Assembly (NCBI GenBank): GCA_963971405.1
Contig: OZ020490.1
Span: 22,345,464 to 22,409,463, forward strand
Source of the DNA: Psococerastis gibbosa
Taxonomy: Eukaryota > Arthropoda > Insecta > Psocodea > Psocidae
Length of the DNA: 64,000 bases
Direction: 5' to 3'
In this document: one piece after another, positions 1 to 11,489 of the stretch
How positions within the stretch are numbered: the stretch's first letter is position 1
How the letters are laid out: every line of letters starts with the position of its first letter
The notes under the pieces: generated by a model
What the model was told of the DNA's origin: nothing
Databases searched by the model: none
The model's input: only the letters and a program-made list of their open reading frames with translations
Made by a program: the position numbers and the translations under genes

Positions 1-85
1 TTGACATGGATCAATCTTATTTATTTGAAATCCTTATACCTTGACAGTATCTGAACTAAAGTGCCTAATACTGAAGTAATATGAT
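1..85 (+). repeat. dispersed repeat Rep-3, copy 1 (cut by window edge)
   Basis: The sequence from about position 16 is repeated with moderate divergence at 5079-5150. Shared blocks include the pattern cttatttat..gaaatc.ttata, then ttgacag.atctgaac, then aagtgcctaa. Identity unknown; it may extend left of the window. Confidence 0.6.
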
Positions 86-721
86 GTTGCCTTTTAATTG
101 CCAAATCTAACGCATAGATAATTGTAGATTACACGTTAAGATGTTTACTACAAGACAACAATCCTATTAAGGTCTAAAGCTCTAAAATTGTTAAATTTAA
201 TTTTTAATAATCTTCAACAACTGGACTGAAGTTTACATCTTCCTGCAATATAACTAATAAAGAGGTATCTGTCGTAAAAAAATCATTCAAATGACATTAA
301 TGTGCTATTAAAGAAATAATCCTATTATATTGAGTTGTAGAAGGGCGAATGTGCAGGATATAAAGAATTTTATGTGGCAAGGAAGTGCTAAAAGTAAAAA
401 AAAAAAAAACATTTTATCATTGCAACGTCTCGCATTAAATTGTTTATAATCCTACTATAAATTTGCGGTTAAAACAGCCTATAGCTTGGGGTATAGCGAT
501 AGGCAAAATATTCACGAAACCCCGTGACAATTTGGCTGATACTTCGGTCAATTTCTCACCTAACCCATCACAATTTATGTGCATTCTTTGAAATGGACGA
601 CTTTCGCATAGGAAATACTTGCGTGCAACTGACCAATTCTCGGGCCTATCCGCACTCAGCCAATCAGAGCGAGGCCCGTCATTTTAGATTTCTTTATGAA
701 ACTTGTCCATTACTTCTGTGA
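86..721. other. AT-rich stretch, nothing recognised
   Basis: No repeat partner inside the window and no coding-like frame. A 65-codon open frame at 524-721 has no recognisable similarity and is taken as chance. Confidence 0.5.
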
Positions 722-1560
722 AATAGTCATAAGTCATCGACGGCCTAGGACAAATAGACAACTCTAATATCGATGTGCCTATGTCATTATTATCTGGATC
801 TATTGGAAGTTTAAAACCTATTGAACTATTGTACTAAGGTCAGATTCAAGAATTAGTTATCTTAAATATCCTTTAGATCTCACTGCAAGGGTCACTAAAC
901 TTGGCAATGTATTCTTTATTTCTTTGCTTCTGCGAGACAAAGTCATATGCCTTTGACGACCTAGGAATAATAGATATCGCTATAATATCTACGAATATCG
1001 ACGTGTCTATGCATTTCCTATCTATGGGTCTATTGTAAGTTTATAACCTTTTGAATTACTAAGGGCAGATTCAAGAATTAATTCACTTAAATATTTTTTA
1101 GATCTCTCTGCAAGGGTCACTAAACTTGGCAAAGTATTCTTTATTTCTTTGCTTCTGCGAGACAAAGTCATGAGTCATTAACGACCTAGGACAAATAGAC
1201 ATCACTAATCGACGTGTCTATGCATTTCCTATTAGGGTCTATTGTAAGTTTATAGCTTATTGAATTGCTAAGGGCAGATTTAATAATTAGTTCACTTAAA
1301 CGTTCTCTAGATCTCTCTGCATAGAGTCACTAAACTTGGTAAAATTTTCTTTATTTCTCTACTTCTGCGAGACAAAGTAATTAGTCCTTGACTGCATAGG
1401 ACAAATATACATAGCTTATATTGACGAATATACCTATATCTTTGTCTAATGGAAGTTTAAAGCATTATGAACTACTGACGACAGATTCGAGAATTCATTC
1501 AATTAAGTATTCTTTAGATCTCTCTGCACGGGTCACTAAACTTGGAATGTTTTCTTTATT
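722..1560. repeat. diverged tandem array, about 4 units of 207-225 bp
   Basis: The landmark agatct followed by ctctgca..ggtcactaaact recurs at 875, 1100, 1309 and 1516, giving spacings of 225, 209 and 207 bases. Each unit also carries gcgagacaaagtcat, a block around cctaggacaaatagac and ggtctattg.aagttta. Units differ by many substitutions and small indels, so the array is old. No coding frame runs through it, because spacings are not consistently multiples of three. Confidence 0.85.
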
Positions 1561-3837
1561 ATGAAGGAACCCCGATTCCAACTTCCCTATGACACTTAGC
1601 GGAGGATCTGAGTGACCTAAATTTGAACGAAGATTATGAATTTCTATAGATTTATAGAAAACTAAAGAAGTAGCTTCAGACAAAAATATATACCGTCCAA
1701 AATTGTAAAATAATAGTTTTGAATAAGCAACATGCCATAAATTCTCTGAAAGTAGCGAAAAATGAAGTCATCTATTGCTCTATTGCACTATTGCGAACCA
1801 AATAACTCGTAAATTCATAGAAAACGTTATGGGGTACGCTGGACGCGGCAGACGCGCTTACAGGACAGTTTACCAACTCAAACATTTGGTGTATAGAGAA
1901 GAATATTGGCTGTTGCGTACATACAGTATTCAATAACGTTATGTAAAGTAATTATTTGTTGTCGGCTGTAAAAGAAAAATCTAGGAGCACCCCGATTATT
2001 TAGATAATTGTATAACATATCGGGGTAATAACTTACAAAATTATATAAAGAAGCTGATAATAATAATAAAATATAAAGACCCTATAGAAGCACTACATCT
2101 AAAAAAGATTCTATGAAAGGCATCGGTATACGGAAAGATATGTGACTTATACAGTATATTGATCAAAACTTTGAACATTTTAACGAAAATAACGACCAGA
2201 ATAAGGACAGGTCTCATCAACGTTTGTAAAGCCTCGGTAATACTCTCTGGACGGCACTTTACATAAGTTAGGCTTTTCAAACACATCGTGGAACCCGCTC
2301 TAAGTACCGTAGGCAGTTACGGCACTTATTCATCAGTATAATTAAACTAGACCTAACATACTAAGTTTAATGAGTTAAACGTTTACCAAGGTTTTCCAAA
2401 CCAACAATCCCCATTTTTTGTTCATACCTATCTAGCAAGGTTATGTAGGCTACTCCTTGGAAATATATGAATGAAAACAACGCAGGTTTCTACGTATGCA
2501 GGTACGCTAATTTGCTGAACTAATGTTAGGTTATGCAACACATCTCTGTTTATGTCAGAAATTTTACCACCTTTGGCGACTTTTTGTCATCTAAGTAAGC
2601 TCATTAAAGGAGGCTTTAAATCTTGCAAAAACGTCTGTTTTCTGTTGTAATTAGTGCGACTACGAAGGACACAACGGTTTGCCCTTCCACAGGTTCTGCT
2701 TTCCAGGATGCATTGTGCAGTCTCATCAGGTGATATATCGTGACGTCCGGATGTTTACTGATAATTAGAAGACATCAAGGTAAAAGATATTCATCACAGT
2801 TCTGCTGTTCAGGAATTATTATTATGCGTCTACAAATTCTAAGATTATTGATTAATTGATACGTCGCCATAAGAAATATATACAGATGAAGTATCCATTA
2901 TAATACAAACTATTTAAATGGTCAACATATCTAACGATATTAATGTAATAAATTGAATTTCCCCACGTATTAACATACATGTATATCATCTCCGCATGAG
3001 TGGCTATTCGGAAGCCGGCCGGCTGCTGTCTATGCAAGGAGTTGCACTCATAACTTAACTACTTTGTAGTTTCACCAAATTTGATTTAATTTCGTATTAT
3101 TTATACTTGACACTGGGGAGATTCCCCTCATGTATTGTGTACAAGGGCGGATCCAGTAGGTACTCCATTCTGGAGAGGGTCAAGCTTCAAGCCATTAAGT
3201 AGCCAAGCCTATTGTTCTTCCCGAAGTAGTTGCTTTTTCTCGTAAAAATTTAAGCTTAATTCATAATTTACGGAGCTTAAGGATGGAGCACTAAAGAAGT
3301 TTGACCGCGAAAATACTTCGCCAAAAGTCTATGAAAGATTTATAGCCTATATTCATATAGCCTTCCCATAATATTCCTCTGTAGACTGTAGCGACAACGA
3401 AGTTGCCCAGGAACCGTCTTAAACAGTTTGCAGGTTAGGTTTGCTGCCCGTTTCATATCTAGCCAAGGGTAGATAATTTTTTTAAAGACATTAACATTTA
3501 ATTTATAAATAAAAAACCAAAACATTGGTTTTTGGAATTTTTCTCATAAAATTTGAGGTTATGTGAAAAAAGTGTAATCACTAAAGTTGTACATCTTCTT
3601 ATTACCTACCATTTTGCTATTTGACGTTTTTCCATAGGACTTGTAGTTTTGCCGGAAATGAAGATGTACCGTATTTCACCCTTATCAACCACGCCTACCG
3701 ACTTCCCGAACATTGATCGCCCGTAATTTATTTTTCCTTTAATGTCTGACATATAATCTTCCATTCCAATGGGTTTCATTTTACTATAACTTAATGGTTT
3801 TTTTTCATCATTTTTCAGGGGATTTACCCTGGACTCG
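1561..3837. other. unassigned AT-rich DNA
   Basis: About 2.3 kb without a repeat partner in this window. Small open frames at 2041-2286 (-), 2852-3037 (-) and 3340-3525 (-) show no recognisable protein features and AT-driven composition. A motif near 3147 (caagggcggatccag) faintly resembles the hAT-like termini elsewhere, but I see no opposite end. Confidence 0.5.
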
Positions 3838-4275
3838 TCACCTGGGGCGGCATCTGGTGATATGGGAGGGGAAGCCTTCGTTCCACCAGAAGGTGCTTAA
3901 CAGATAGCTACCCACCGCAGTCACAAAGTATATAGATGGTGTACCTGCCATCCGATGACCATGTGTGTGTCGCGTGAGGCCTATACGTAGGCACGCCAAC
4001 GAGTCTTGTATCTGTGCACGGTCCAACTACCAAGCTTTAGCTTAACCGCTATGAGTTTGTTGTCAATAATTTCAGGGGAAAGCCATTGCTCCTGCCAGGT
4101 GGATCTTATCTGGCCATAGTCTTGGGTTTTGAGATCTACTGTCGTTAAGAAAGGCTGTGAGCCAGATATTATCTCACATGCTATTTTAATGGCCTGGTCT
4201 GCTTCTTCATTTCCCCTTCTGCCACAATGGGCATAATCAACACTATATGAATATATTGCTTCATTCCGCATAGTT
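3838..4275 (-). mobile_element. decayed LINE ORF2 fragment (RNase H region and C-terminus)
   Basis: Minus-strand frames give a peptide with DYAHCGRRGNEEADQAIKIA, matching the last RNase H motif of I/Jockey/R1-type non-LTR retrotransposons (usual form H.GI.GNE.AD..AK). It is followed by the spacer that leads in such elements to a second block, here RIGLTRHTHGHRMAGTP, equivalent to the common LTRLRIGHTR.THG motif. The two blocks lie in different frames, so at least one frameshift separates them. No reverse transcriptase or endonuclease domain remains next to it. It is a 5'-truncated dead copy; clade assignment is inference. Confidence 0.75.
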
Positions 4276-4289
4276 CACATAGCTGTTGT

Positions 4290-5078
4290 ATTATGAGCCT
4301 GGGCAGGAGTTTTTCTAGGCTTTTAGCTATTTCTTGGTCAAAATACTAACTGAGCCGTAACTTTCTGTGTAGATTACCGAAATTACTGCATATCAATTAT
4401 TACTACCGGGATCCACCTATTCAATTGGCTGCAAGTCACACATTCAGTAGGCAAAAATTAGGCCAGATAGTTGAACCACCTGATTGGCGGTCACATTAAA
4501 TAAGGCGACAGCGGCTATTGGTCCATTAATATGGTGTATACTTTCTCTGTGTTATATCACACGTGTGCTTGCGCAATGGCTCATCCCGGCCCCAGTGCAG
4601 CACTGACCTACCGCCCCACATCCTGTGACCCCCTCGGTCAACCTCCCAGACTCCAGTGTCAAACCAGTGCAGTGGTCAGATGAGTTCAGAGCAGACATTG
4701 CCCAGACAATGGCGAAGGTGTGCTGGAGAAGGGAATAAGATATGACAAAATGCACTGAAACGGCATTTGAACCCCGTTCCCGTACATTTCTCCTCCATAT
4801 CTTCCTTTCTCCATTTTCTCTGCCTGCAGAGTCTTCCTACAAAGCTAAATAGGTTATATATACGGTATATATACAATATATAATAATTATAATCCGTGTG
4901 TTTTTTCTACAAAAAATTTATACAAATGCAAAGACAGTTGATGTGCCCCCTCATGCCAGCGACTCAATACCTATATCCCATTAATATAATTTGTGGAGTT
5001 CGTCCCTAGTCCATAGTCTTATAATTAATGTCCTGTATGATGCTGTTCTTGTGTTACCGTCCGTGTTGTCTTATATAG
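4290..5078. other. unassigned DNA with a GC-rich patch at about 4550-4760
   Basis: Most is AT-rich. The patch at 4550-4760 is clearly richer in C and G than its surroundings and gives open frames on the minus strand of 66-67 codons, none recognisable. It could be an old element or an exon remnant. No splice-site pair was convincing. Confidence 0.4.
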
Positions 5079-5150
5079 ACTTATTTATATGAAATCTTAT
5101 ACTTTGACAGGATCTGAACAAAAGTGCCTAAGACTTAAGTAATAAAGCAC
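5079..5150 (+). repeat. dispersed repeat Rep-3, copy 2
   Basis: Partner of the repeat at the left window edge. Similarity ends near the word taagtaata; just downstream, at 5155-5185, there is a box like the tRNA promoter B box (ggtttcgaatcc), so this may be a worn SINE whose other half is unrecognisable. Confidence 0.55.
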
Positions 5151-5924
5151 AGATTAGGCGTAGATCGTGGTTTCGAATCCGGCCAAGTCCAGTTTTTTCT
5201 AAATCCTCTTATTTCGGTTATAACGAGGAGATTAAATCTTCAACCAAAGCTAATTTAATGTTAGTGTTATATTATACATACCATATAATACTGCAATGTA
5301 ACGCACCCTTTCTGCCGTAGGTATAAATGAAAAGGCTAAGGGTCAACGCCCCCCCGGGGGGGGGCATGATACAATCATGGTTATTAGCTGTCTTCTTATA
5401 TACTTCAGTTCATATTCCTTTATTAATTTGCAATGTAACTTCCTTTAAATCCAAGGCCTCATCAAATACAATATCTTGTCAATTGTATGCGTTTGCACAA
5501 GCGCATTTGCGCTCCACTGCCCCCAACTGACCTCGTTTAGATCCACCAAGATGTGCATTATTGAAGATATTCATTAAAATGAATACAGATTAAAGAAAGA
5601 CACATGTATGCACACATGCACAAGCATAATGCACGCATCAAATTATTAGAACTCGGTTGTCATTAATTAAAGGGAAACCTTTAATTTTCAATCGACTGTT
5701 AACGTTTGAGTAAATATAAATTTTGTAACACGTACGGTATAGTTCGTAGCGGGAACTAACACCGTTAGGCAACCTTTTTGGAAGGCGTTCAAAGTTAAGT
5801 CCGCGCCGCTCAAAATTGAAAGCGCTTTCTGTAATTAATAAGTGGCTACAGAAAGAAGATTTTTTTTGTAAACGGTTGGGTTAAAATATACAATACTAGG
5901 CTATATTACTACATTTTATGACCA
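5151..5924. other. unassigned DNA
   Basis: No partner in the window apart from the B-box-like word at 5172. A run of G and C at 5350-5365 is typical of the homopolymers seen inside MITEs here, but no termini were found around it. Confidence 0.45.
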
Positions 5925-6030
5925 TGCTTCGGAGGGCATGCAAAGCAGGCGGGTCTTCCTAGTTTAGTGCAAGAGGAGGCTTTTAGCCCTAACTCCACCA
6001 GGTTGACTTAGCAATTGAACAAATACTCAA
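5925..6030 (+). mobile_element. SINE A, 5'-truncated copy
   Basis: It matches the body of the full copy at 7898-8105: catgcttcggagggcatg, then the stretch ending gccctaactccac.aggttg, then cttag.aat.gaacaaa. The tRNA-like head is missing, as expected of a 5'-truncated retroposed copy, and the tail is worn. Confidence 0.75.
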
Positions 6031-6173
6031 TCTTTATATAACTATACAGCGCCTAGATTCAAACTACTTGACACAGTATACATATATGAACATATAGCAG
6101 TCCTGTTCAATGAGATATAGTTGTGCAGCTGTGCAACTTGTGTAACAATATGAATCATCTCGATGATTTAGAG

Positions 6174-6536
6174 CAGAGATTCCCAAACTGTGGTCCATGG
6201 ACCACCGGGGGTCCACAGATATATATGAGGTGGTCCACGGAACAAAGTAAGAAATAAAAAAATAAAACAGCTGAGTTATTGGAAATTAGAAGTAAAATAT
6301 AGTAAGTTTGGCACTGAACTATAAAATCTAACCGATATCAGTCACAAACATTTTTCAAAATATATTAGCTCGTAGGCTAATTGTAGGCACAAACAACTTG
6401 ATCTTGGTCCTAGAATTTGACGATTTTCCTGTCACAGCCATGGTGGTCCACAGAAAACATAAAATAATCTAGTGGTCTACGGAAAATCATAAAAATAATC
6501 TAATGGTCCACGGACAAAAAAGTTTGGGAACCCGTG
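6174..6536. mobile_element. hAT-type MITE with perfect 8-bp target duplication
   Basis: 363 bp. The ends are imperfect inverted repeats beginning CAGAGATTCCCAAACTGTGG on the left and, read inward on the other strand, CACGGGTTCCCAAACT on the right. This is the well-known CAGnGnTTCCCAAAC terminus of animal hAT elements. The flanking 8-mer atttagag occurs at 6166-6173 and 6537-6544, an exact duplication. The inside is AT-rich, with repeated ggtccacgga words near both ends, and has no transposase. Confidence 0.93.
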
Positions 6537-6544
6537 ATTTAGAG

Positions 6545-7199
6545 AATCGATTCAAACCTGAATAAAACGGGCAGTTGGTGTAGATGGAAACACAAAACCC
6601 CGGGTAGGCATAGATTGTGGGTTCATTGTTAATATTTTTAAGGTTTATTTTAACTGCAGACTCCCTAAGACCTCACTTAGATCTGCTTTTTCTGTACCAA
6701 AAATCGGTGCACCCAAGGCTGCTCTTCCGATGACTCAAATTAGACCATAAGGAAAACGGGAACTTAAAAAAAAATCACTAAGTACCAACCCAACAACTAT
6801 TAGAGTATTGCGTTAAATAAAGCAGCAATTAAATATGGATAGTTCTTTCTAGATCTGCGGTACCTCCACACCAAATGCACTTACAGTAAATACCAGACAT
6901 GTTTTTCATCCATCATCTTAAATAATTCAGAGCCTAACTTAGCATTTGGTCGATTTTTTCCTTGTTTTGCAGTCTCTGACGTACTTTGCCGCGCTAATGT
7001 TTGAAATACCTTTGGACGCCATTACAGCGCAAGTGCGCAACTGTCATAAAAAAAGTGTATTTCGCAAGATGGGCAGGAAAATTAATAACAAAAATAAGTT
7101 GAGAGGATATGGAACGTAGATATTGTTCACCACCGACCGGATCGCACAAAAATCAATCAGCTTCTATTTTTTATTTTATAATTTCTTCTATTGAAGATA
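6545..7199. other. unassigned DNA
   Basis: Nothing recognised. A stretch at 6585-6640 contains ggcatagattgtgggttc, resembling the B-box region near 5165, and may be a SINE remnant too worn to define. Confidence 0.4.
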
Positions 7200-7375
7200 G
7201 TTAAGAACGGGCAGACTAATATTATACAACACAGTAATAATGACAGGGTATGCAAAGTATTGGGGCATTAATTACCCACAATTTCTTCAAAAAATGTTTA
7301 TTTTTATTTTTATTTATTTTTAAAAAGCAAAACTTTGCTTTGGAAAGCAACCGGTTCACTTTTTGCTCCTCTACT
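7200..7375 (-). mobile_element. diverged fragment of the HINE-like family
   Basis: The order of words matches the middle of the family: an acacagtaataatgacagggta-like block, gcaaagtattg, caatttcttcaaaaaa, then gctttggaaagcaacc. Both ends are missing and the sequence is more diverged than other copies. Confidence 0.6.
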
Positions 7376-7897
7376 TACCATACCATACCATTTTCCATAC
7401 GCATAGGCTTCAACCTACTCAACCTACTTGCATAGAACCGTCAGCGGCTCCCTAAAAATGTAGAGTAGCAGCTGCAAAATGTGGTTGAGCTCAGATTTAA
7501 AGACTAAGCCAGGTCAAAAACGTTTAGGAACGAACTGAATAAATGACATACAGTACGTACATACAGCATATACAACACACCGCGATAAACAGCATTCTGT
7601 TAATTTTTTTAACTTTTCAGTTGCCAGTTATTTTTTGCATAATGATATTTTGATTTAATTTATTTTAAGCTATACCCCGCGTAAGTTGGTCCCTTCCTTG
7701 GCCTGTTGATGACCCATTTCAGGGGCGGCAGATTAAACATATTAGCGTCACTTAAATCTATACATTACTTTTATCAAATGTCATACAACCCCCATATACG
7801 GTCATATTTTCTCACGAAAAAAATTCACCGGGGGGTTATTCCAAGCCCCCTTGGGGGCATAATAATGTATGCAGTTACATACATACATACATAAAGT
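7376..7897. other. unassigned DNA
   Basis: AT-rich, no partner in the window. It ends in a short (acat)n run at 7872-7893 directly before a SINE. Confidence 0.45.
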
Positions 7898-8105
7898 CAG
7901 GACATGTAGCGTAGTGGTACGGACTCTGACTTTCACCCGAAAGGTTGTTGGTTAGAGTCCCACACTGGCTACATTTTCAGGCCATGATTCGGAGGGCATG
8001 TAAAGCTGGCGGTTGAGGGTAACAGAGGGCTTTATAGCCCTAACTCCACTAGGTTGGCTTAGTAATAGAAACAATAAAAAGTCCTTATTTATTTATATTT
8101 ATTTA
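7898..8105 (+). mobile_element. SINE A, near full-length
   Basis: The tRNA-like head has an A-box-like tagcgtagtggtacgg and a B-box-like ggttagagtccc (a change from ggttcgagtcc seen in the copy at 27464). A body follows (ggagggcatgtaaagc, ctttatagccctaactcc, aggttggcttagtaat), then a tail of aaaagtccttatttattta repeats. Head, body and AT-rich tail are the architecture of a tRNA-derived SINE transcribed by RNA polymerase III. Seven copies lie in this window on both strands. Confidence 0.9.
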
Positions 8106-8460
8106 TACATAAATATTCATCAGTTAAATCTAAGATTCAAAATGCGTTACAAAACCCTACCAATTCAGGCATTTTCAAATATATTCCGCAGGAGCGATCA
8201 CCCCCCACTCCTTGCAGATTTATAAAAATTGGTTAAATGTAAACTTTTTTATATTTATAACATATATACTAAGTTGGGCTTGGTATAATATGCTATAAAT
8301 AAATGTTTTGATGCATGTGCAAAGTGCAGACAATATCGCTTAATTTGCAATAACCAGTCGACGCATATGCCCTTTTTCGCTTTTTTGCCGGTAAACTCAA
8401 AGCTATGCTGCTTTCAAAATGCATAAAATTTGACTCAGATCGTCCCAATTTAAATACTAA

Positions 8461-9287
8461 AGAACCGGTCCGAGTTTACTCGAACATGCCTTCCAATTTA
8501 TCAAGTGGTAGCTAGAGAAAATGAGTAATTTCATGGTAAATAATTTTCCTATAGTTAAATATCGGGCATCTCGGGGGGGGGGGGGGTGGTGGTGGTTGTC
8601 CACCTGACTTCACTGGAGGTGAGGAAAATTCTAGATAGGTCAGACCAACAAATTACCACACAGCAATAATGGCAGTGCACGCAATGCATTTGACCTTTGA
8701 ATTTTCTATGATTTTTTCAAAAACATTTTTTTTTGCACAAAACCAAATAATTTTTTGGGAAGCAACCTGTCCGATTTCGTTACTCAATTTAACACATAAA
8801 ACACACCTGAACGAAGAAATCATCCACAGAAAGTTTTCGCAGAAAAATTATTTTTTACTCATTTTTCATTAAAATTTAATTATTTTTATTTTTTTACCCC
8901 CAGAAGCAAACTATCAAGGGGCAAGCGACCCCCCGCATTTTATCAATATTAATAATAACAACTACAATATATGTGAATTTAAAAGAAATCGTTGCAGCCG
9001 TTTTTGTGAAATAAAAATAAAACCCCCCAAATTGAGTTAGCCCCAAATTAAAAACATGGTCCCGAGGTATGATTTTTGTAAACGTACATGCAAAATTTCA
9101 TCAAAATCGACCGAGTAGTTTGCCCGGAAATCGACGCACAGACAGACAGACAGACAGACAGACATTTAGTAAAAACCACTTTTTTTGGTTCCTGGGGCCT
9201 CAAAACGTGTAAATCCATTGAAAACTCGCAATCGAAAATTTGGACCATCACAAAGCTTTCCTTATACTACGTATAAATTGGAAAGCA
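8461..9287 (-). mobile_element. HINE-like element, copy A (near complete)
   Basis: Plus-strand order: terminal agaaccggtccgag with the hairpin cgagt-tt-actcg, then gccttccaatttat (one sub-terminal inverted repeat), a poly-G tract, an AT-rich core, a (GACA)n tract at 9137-9164, and the other sub-terminal repeat ataaattggaaagca at the far end. On the element strand this gives 5' sub-terminal repeat, GTCT microsatellite, 3' sub-terminal repeat, hairpin and a T-rich junction, as in Helentron-associated non-autonomous elements. No protein is encoded. The orientation is inferred by placing the hairpin at the 3' end. Confidence 0.85.
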
Positions 9288-9359
9288 AAAACATCAACTC
9301 TACTACCATAGTTCAGTTGACACGTACCCACGTACAGAACAGTACAGAACAATAAGTAT

Positions 9360-9605
9360 TCAAGTACAATAATTTACTAAATTTACACATGTGCATAAAA
9401 TGCACACAAAGAAAGTTGGGAGACCATAAATAATAGACAGTCTAACAGGTGACCAGTCGGCCTTCTGTGGCCTCTTGACCAGAGACCACGTGGTATCAGC
9501 CTGGTCCATACCAGTGTCACAGGCGGCCTTATCAGTCAGAAAGCCGCTGAGAGCAAGAGAACTTTGCAGGTAGAGTTCTATATAGGAGAGACGGGACATT
9601 GCCTT
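9360..9605 (-). other. open frame with a Rep-4 motif; repeat or exon remnant
   Basis: A 79-codon minus-strand frame (9360-9599) begins MSRLSYIELYLQSS. The same peptide motif, (A)R(M/L)(S/F)HL(S/T)YIEL, is encoded at 9857-9910 (+) and 48325-48395 (+), so this is a dispersed repeat that includes a once-coding segment. The stretch is richer in G and C than its surroundings. I do not recognise the protein. No start, stop or splice context supports a working gene. Confidence 0.45.
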
Positions 9606-9689
9606 CCTGCCAACAATATATATTTTTATTTTCTGGGACCAGCCATTGAGAAGATTTAGCAGGTGACACCAGGATTAGATTTCTTTTTT

Positions 9690-9856
9690 TTTTACAAAAA
9701 GGTTAATCCCATACAAACAAATTAAATGAATGTGTGCGATTTACCTCATCAGTCGCCTCTGTAGGTTAGTGTTGAGTTACGACACGTCTCCGATCTCATG
9801 CCATGTAGAGACTCGCACAAGTACAAGCACGCTACCACCTAGCCATCAAAGTCGTG
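9690..9856 (-). mobile_element. SINE B, near full-length
   Basis: On the minus strand: ttcgatggctaggtggtagc-like head with an A-box-like word, then acttgtgcgagtctcta, a gatcggagacgtgtcgtaac-like block in the B-box position, a cagaggcgactga block, a cattcatttaatttgttt block and an A-rich tail (poly-T at 9687-9696 on the plus strand). Eight copies are recognised in the window. The tRNA origin is less clear than for SINE A because the B box is degenerate. Confidence 0.8.
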
Positions 9857-9910
9857 AATATGTTTGGTGGGCTCGACTGTTCCATCTCACCTATATAGAA
9901 CTCCAGTTAT
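9857..9910 (+). repeat. Rep-4 fragment
   Basis: It encodes REYVWWARLFHLTYIELQL, matching the motif at 9565-9600 (-) and 48325-48395 (+). It abuts the SINE B copy, which suggests SINE B inserted next to or into this repeat. Confidence 0.5.
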
Positions 9911-10065
9911 AAGTACAACAAATATTGAGAAATTTAATCTTCGAAGGAAAACTGACAACCAACTGCAAGACAAACGGTCATCAGCAGGCTAAGGAAGAGA
10001 ATAACTTAACCGGGGGATTGTTTAAAATGTTTTAATATTGTTTTGAAAGCAGTTCGGAGGAAGTC

Positions 10066-10215
10066 CAAGGCCGTAGCCAAGGGGGGGGGGGAGTCCATGG
10101 GAGTTGAAACCCCGCCCCCTTTATTGTTTGAAGAATTCATCCATTTATTCATTAATAAATTACGAAAAAAATATTTTTGGACCCCCTCCCAATTAAAACC
10201 TGCCTTGCCTACAAT
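10066..10215. mobile_element. MITE related to the copies at 20886 and 49915 (ends worn)
   Basis: The left end caaggccgtagccaagg is followed by poly-G. The interior tgtttgaagaattcatcca.t..ttaataaattacg is shared with 49915-50065. The right end (aaaacctgccttg) is shortened relative to the other copies. No clear 8-bp target duplication. Confidence 0.65.
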
Positions 10216-10643
10216 CAGTATCTCCTGTGAATGAAATTTAATAATTTTTTTTATAAAAGGGTTTTCCTCTCCAGTGGTCTGAGACCTTTCCAGCTTCATG
10301 CCACACACGGACATCAGCACTTTAGCAACTTTTTGCGACAAGGTAAACTAGCAAGTTTTACAGGCTCACGCGCTATTTATTTCAAACAGGAAATTCTACA
10401 CTTTTTGGGTTCCTAAAGTAGATTAGTTTGAAAACAAGTGAAGAAGTGTAAATTATTCTCGTTTGTGATCAACAACGAGCACGCGATTATTATAGCCAAC
10501 TCACTATTACTAATTTCCACCCACAGCCTAATTAAAATTAGCCAAAACAACAACCATAGTAGATTTATTAATTTTGTAGATTGTCTTATTGATACATAAA
10601 ACTTTCAAGTTTTAGCAATGCCATAGTATTGTAGCCATTTGAA

Positions 10644-11295
10644 AGAACCGGTCCGAGATTACTCGAGCATGCTTACCAATTTATCAAAATTAGTAGATAG
10701 AGAAAATGAGTAATTTCATGGTAAATAATTTTCCTATGGTTAAATTTCCGATGTCTCGGGGGGAGGGGGGGGGGGTTGTCCACATGACATCATTGGAGGT
10801 GAGGTAAATTCTAGATAGGTCAGACCAACACATTACCACACAGCAATACTGGCAGGGCACGCAATGCATTAGAGCGTGAATTTTATATCATTTGTAAAAA
10901 AAAACATTTTTTTTTACAAAACCAAATACTTTTCTGGGAAAGCAACCTGTCCGGTTTCGTTACTCAATTTAACACCTAAAACATGCCTGAAGGTAGAAAT
11001 CATCGATGGAAAGGTTTCACAGAAAAATTATTTTTTAGTCATTTTTAATTAAAATTTAGTTATTTTTATTTTTTACCCCCAGAAGCAAACAAACAAGGGG
11101 CAAGCGACCCCCGCATTTTGTCAACAATAATAACGACTACAATATATGTGAATTTAAAAGAAATCGTTGGAGCCATTTTGGATAAATAATTTTTTTGGAC
11201 GTTTTTTTGGGAAATGGTCCCGAGGTATATTTTGTGAACCTATACATGCCGAATTTTATCAAAATCGACTGAGTAGTTTGCCCGGAAATCGACGA

Positions 11296-11332
<37 letters not shown>

Positions 11333-11489
11333 GCGACAGAGCGACAGAGCGACAGACAGACAGACATTTCGTAAAAACCACTTTTTTGGGTTCCTGGGTC
11401 CTCAAAACGTGTAAATCCGTTGAAATCTCGGAATCGAAAATTTCGACCATCACAAAGCTTTCCTTATACTAAGTATAAATTGGAAAGCA
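10644..11489 (-). mobile_element. HINE-like element, copy B (near complete)
   Basis: The same order as copy A: agaaccggtccgag with hairpin, sub-terminal repeat, poly-G near 10759, AT-rich core, sub-terminal repeat at the end (ataaattggaaagcaa). The microsatellite at 11297-11365 is longer here, with (GACA)n broken by gagc units, giving GTCY-type repeats on the element strand. Open frames over the microsatellite are artefacts of its period. Confidence 0.87.

Noticed and set aside
3838-4275. RNase H of an LTR retroelement
   Set aside because: The HCGxRGNEEAD pattern and the following LRIGLTRHTHG block fit non-LTR ORF2 elements; no LTRs, primer-binding site or protease-like sequence were seen nearby.
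7898-7975. A functional tRNA gene
   Set aside because: Promoter boxes are present but the cloverleaf does not fold properly and the sequence continues into a SINE body found in seven copies.
9048-9276. Open frames over the (GACA)n tracts (also 11137-11472, 12416-12799, 63395-63611)
   Set aside because: They are open because the microsatellite has no stop codons; the flanks belong to the HINE-like element and the same shadows occur in each copy.
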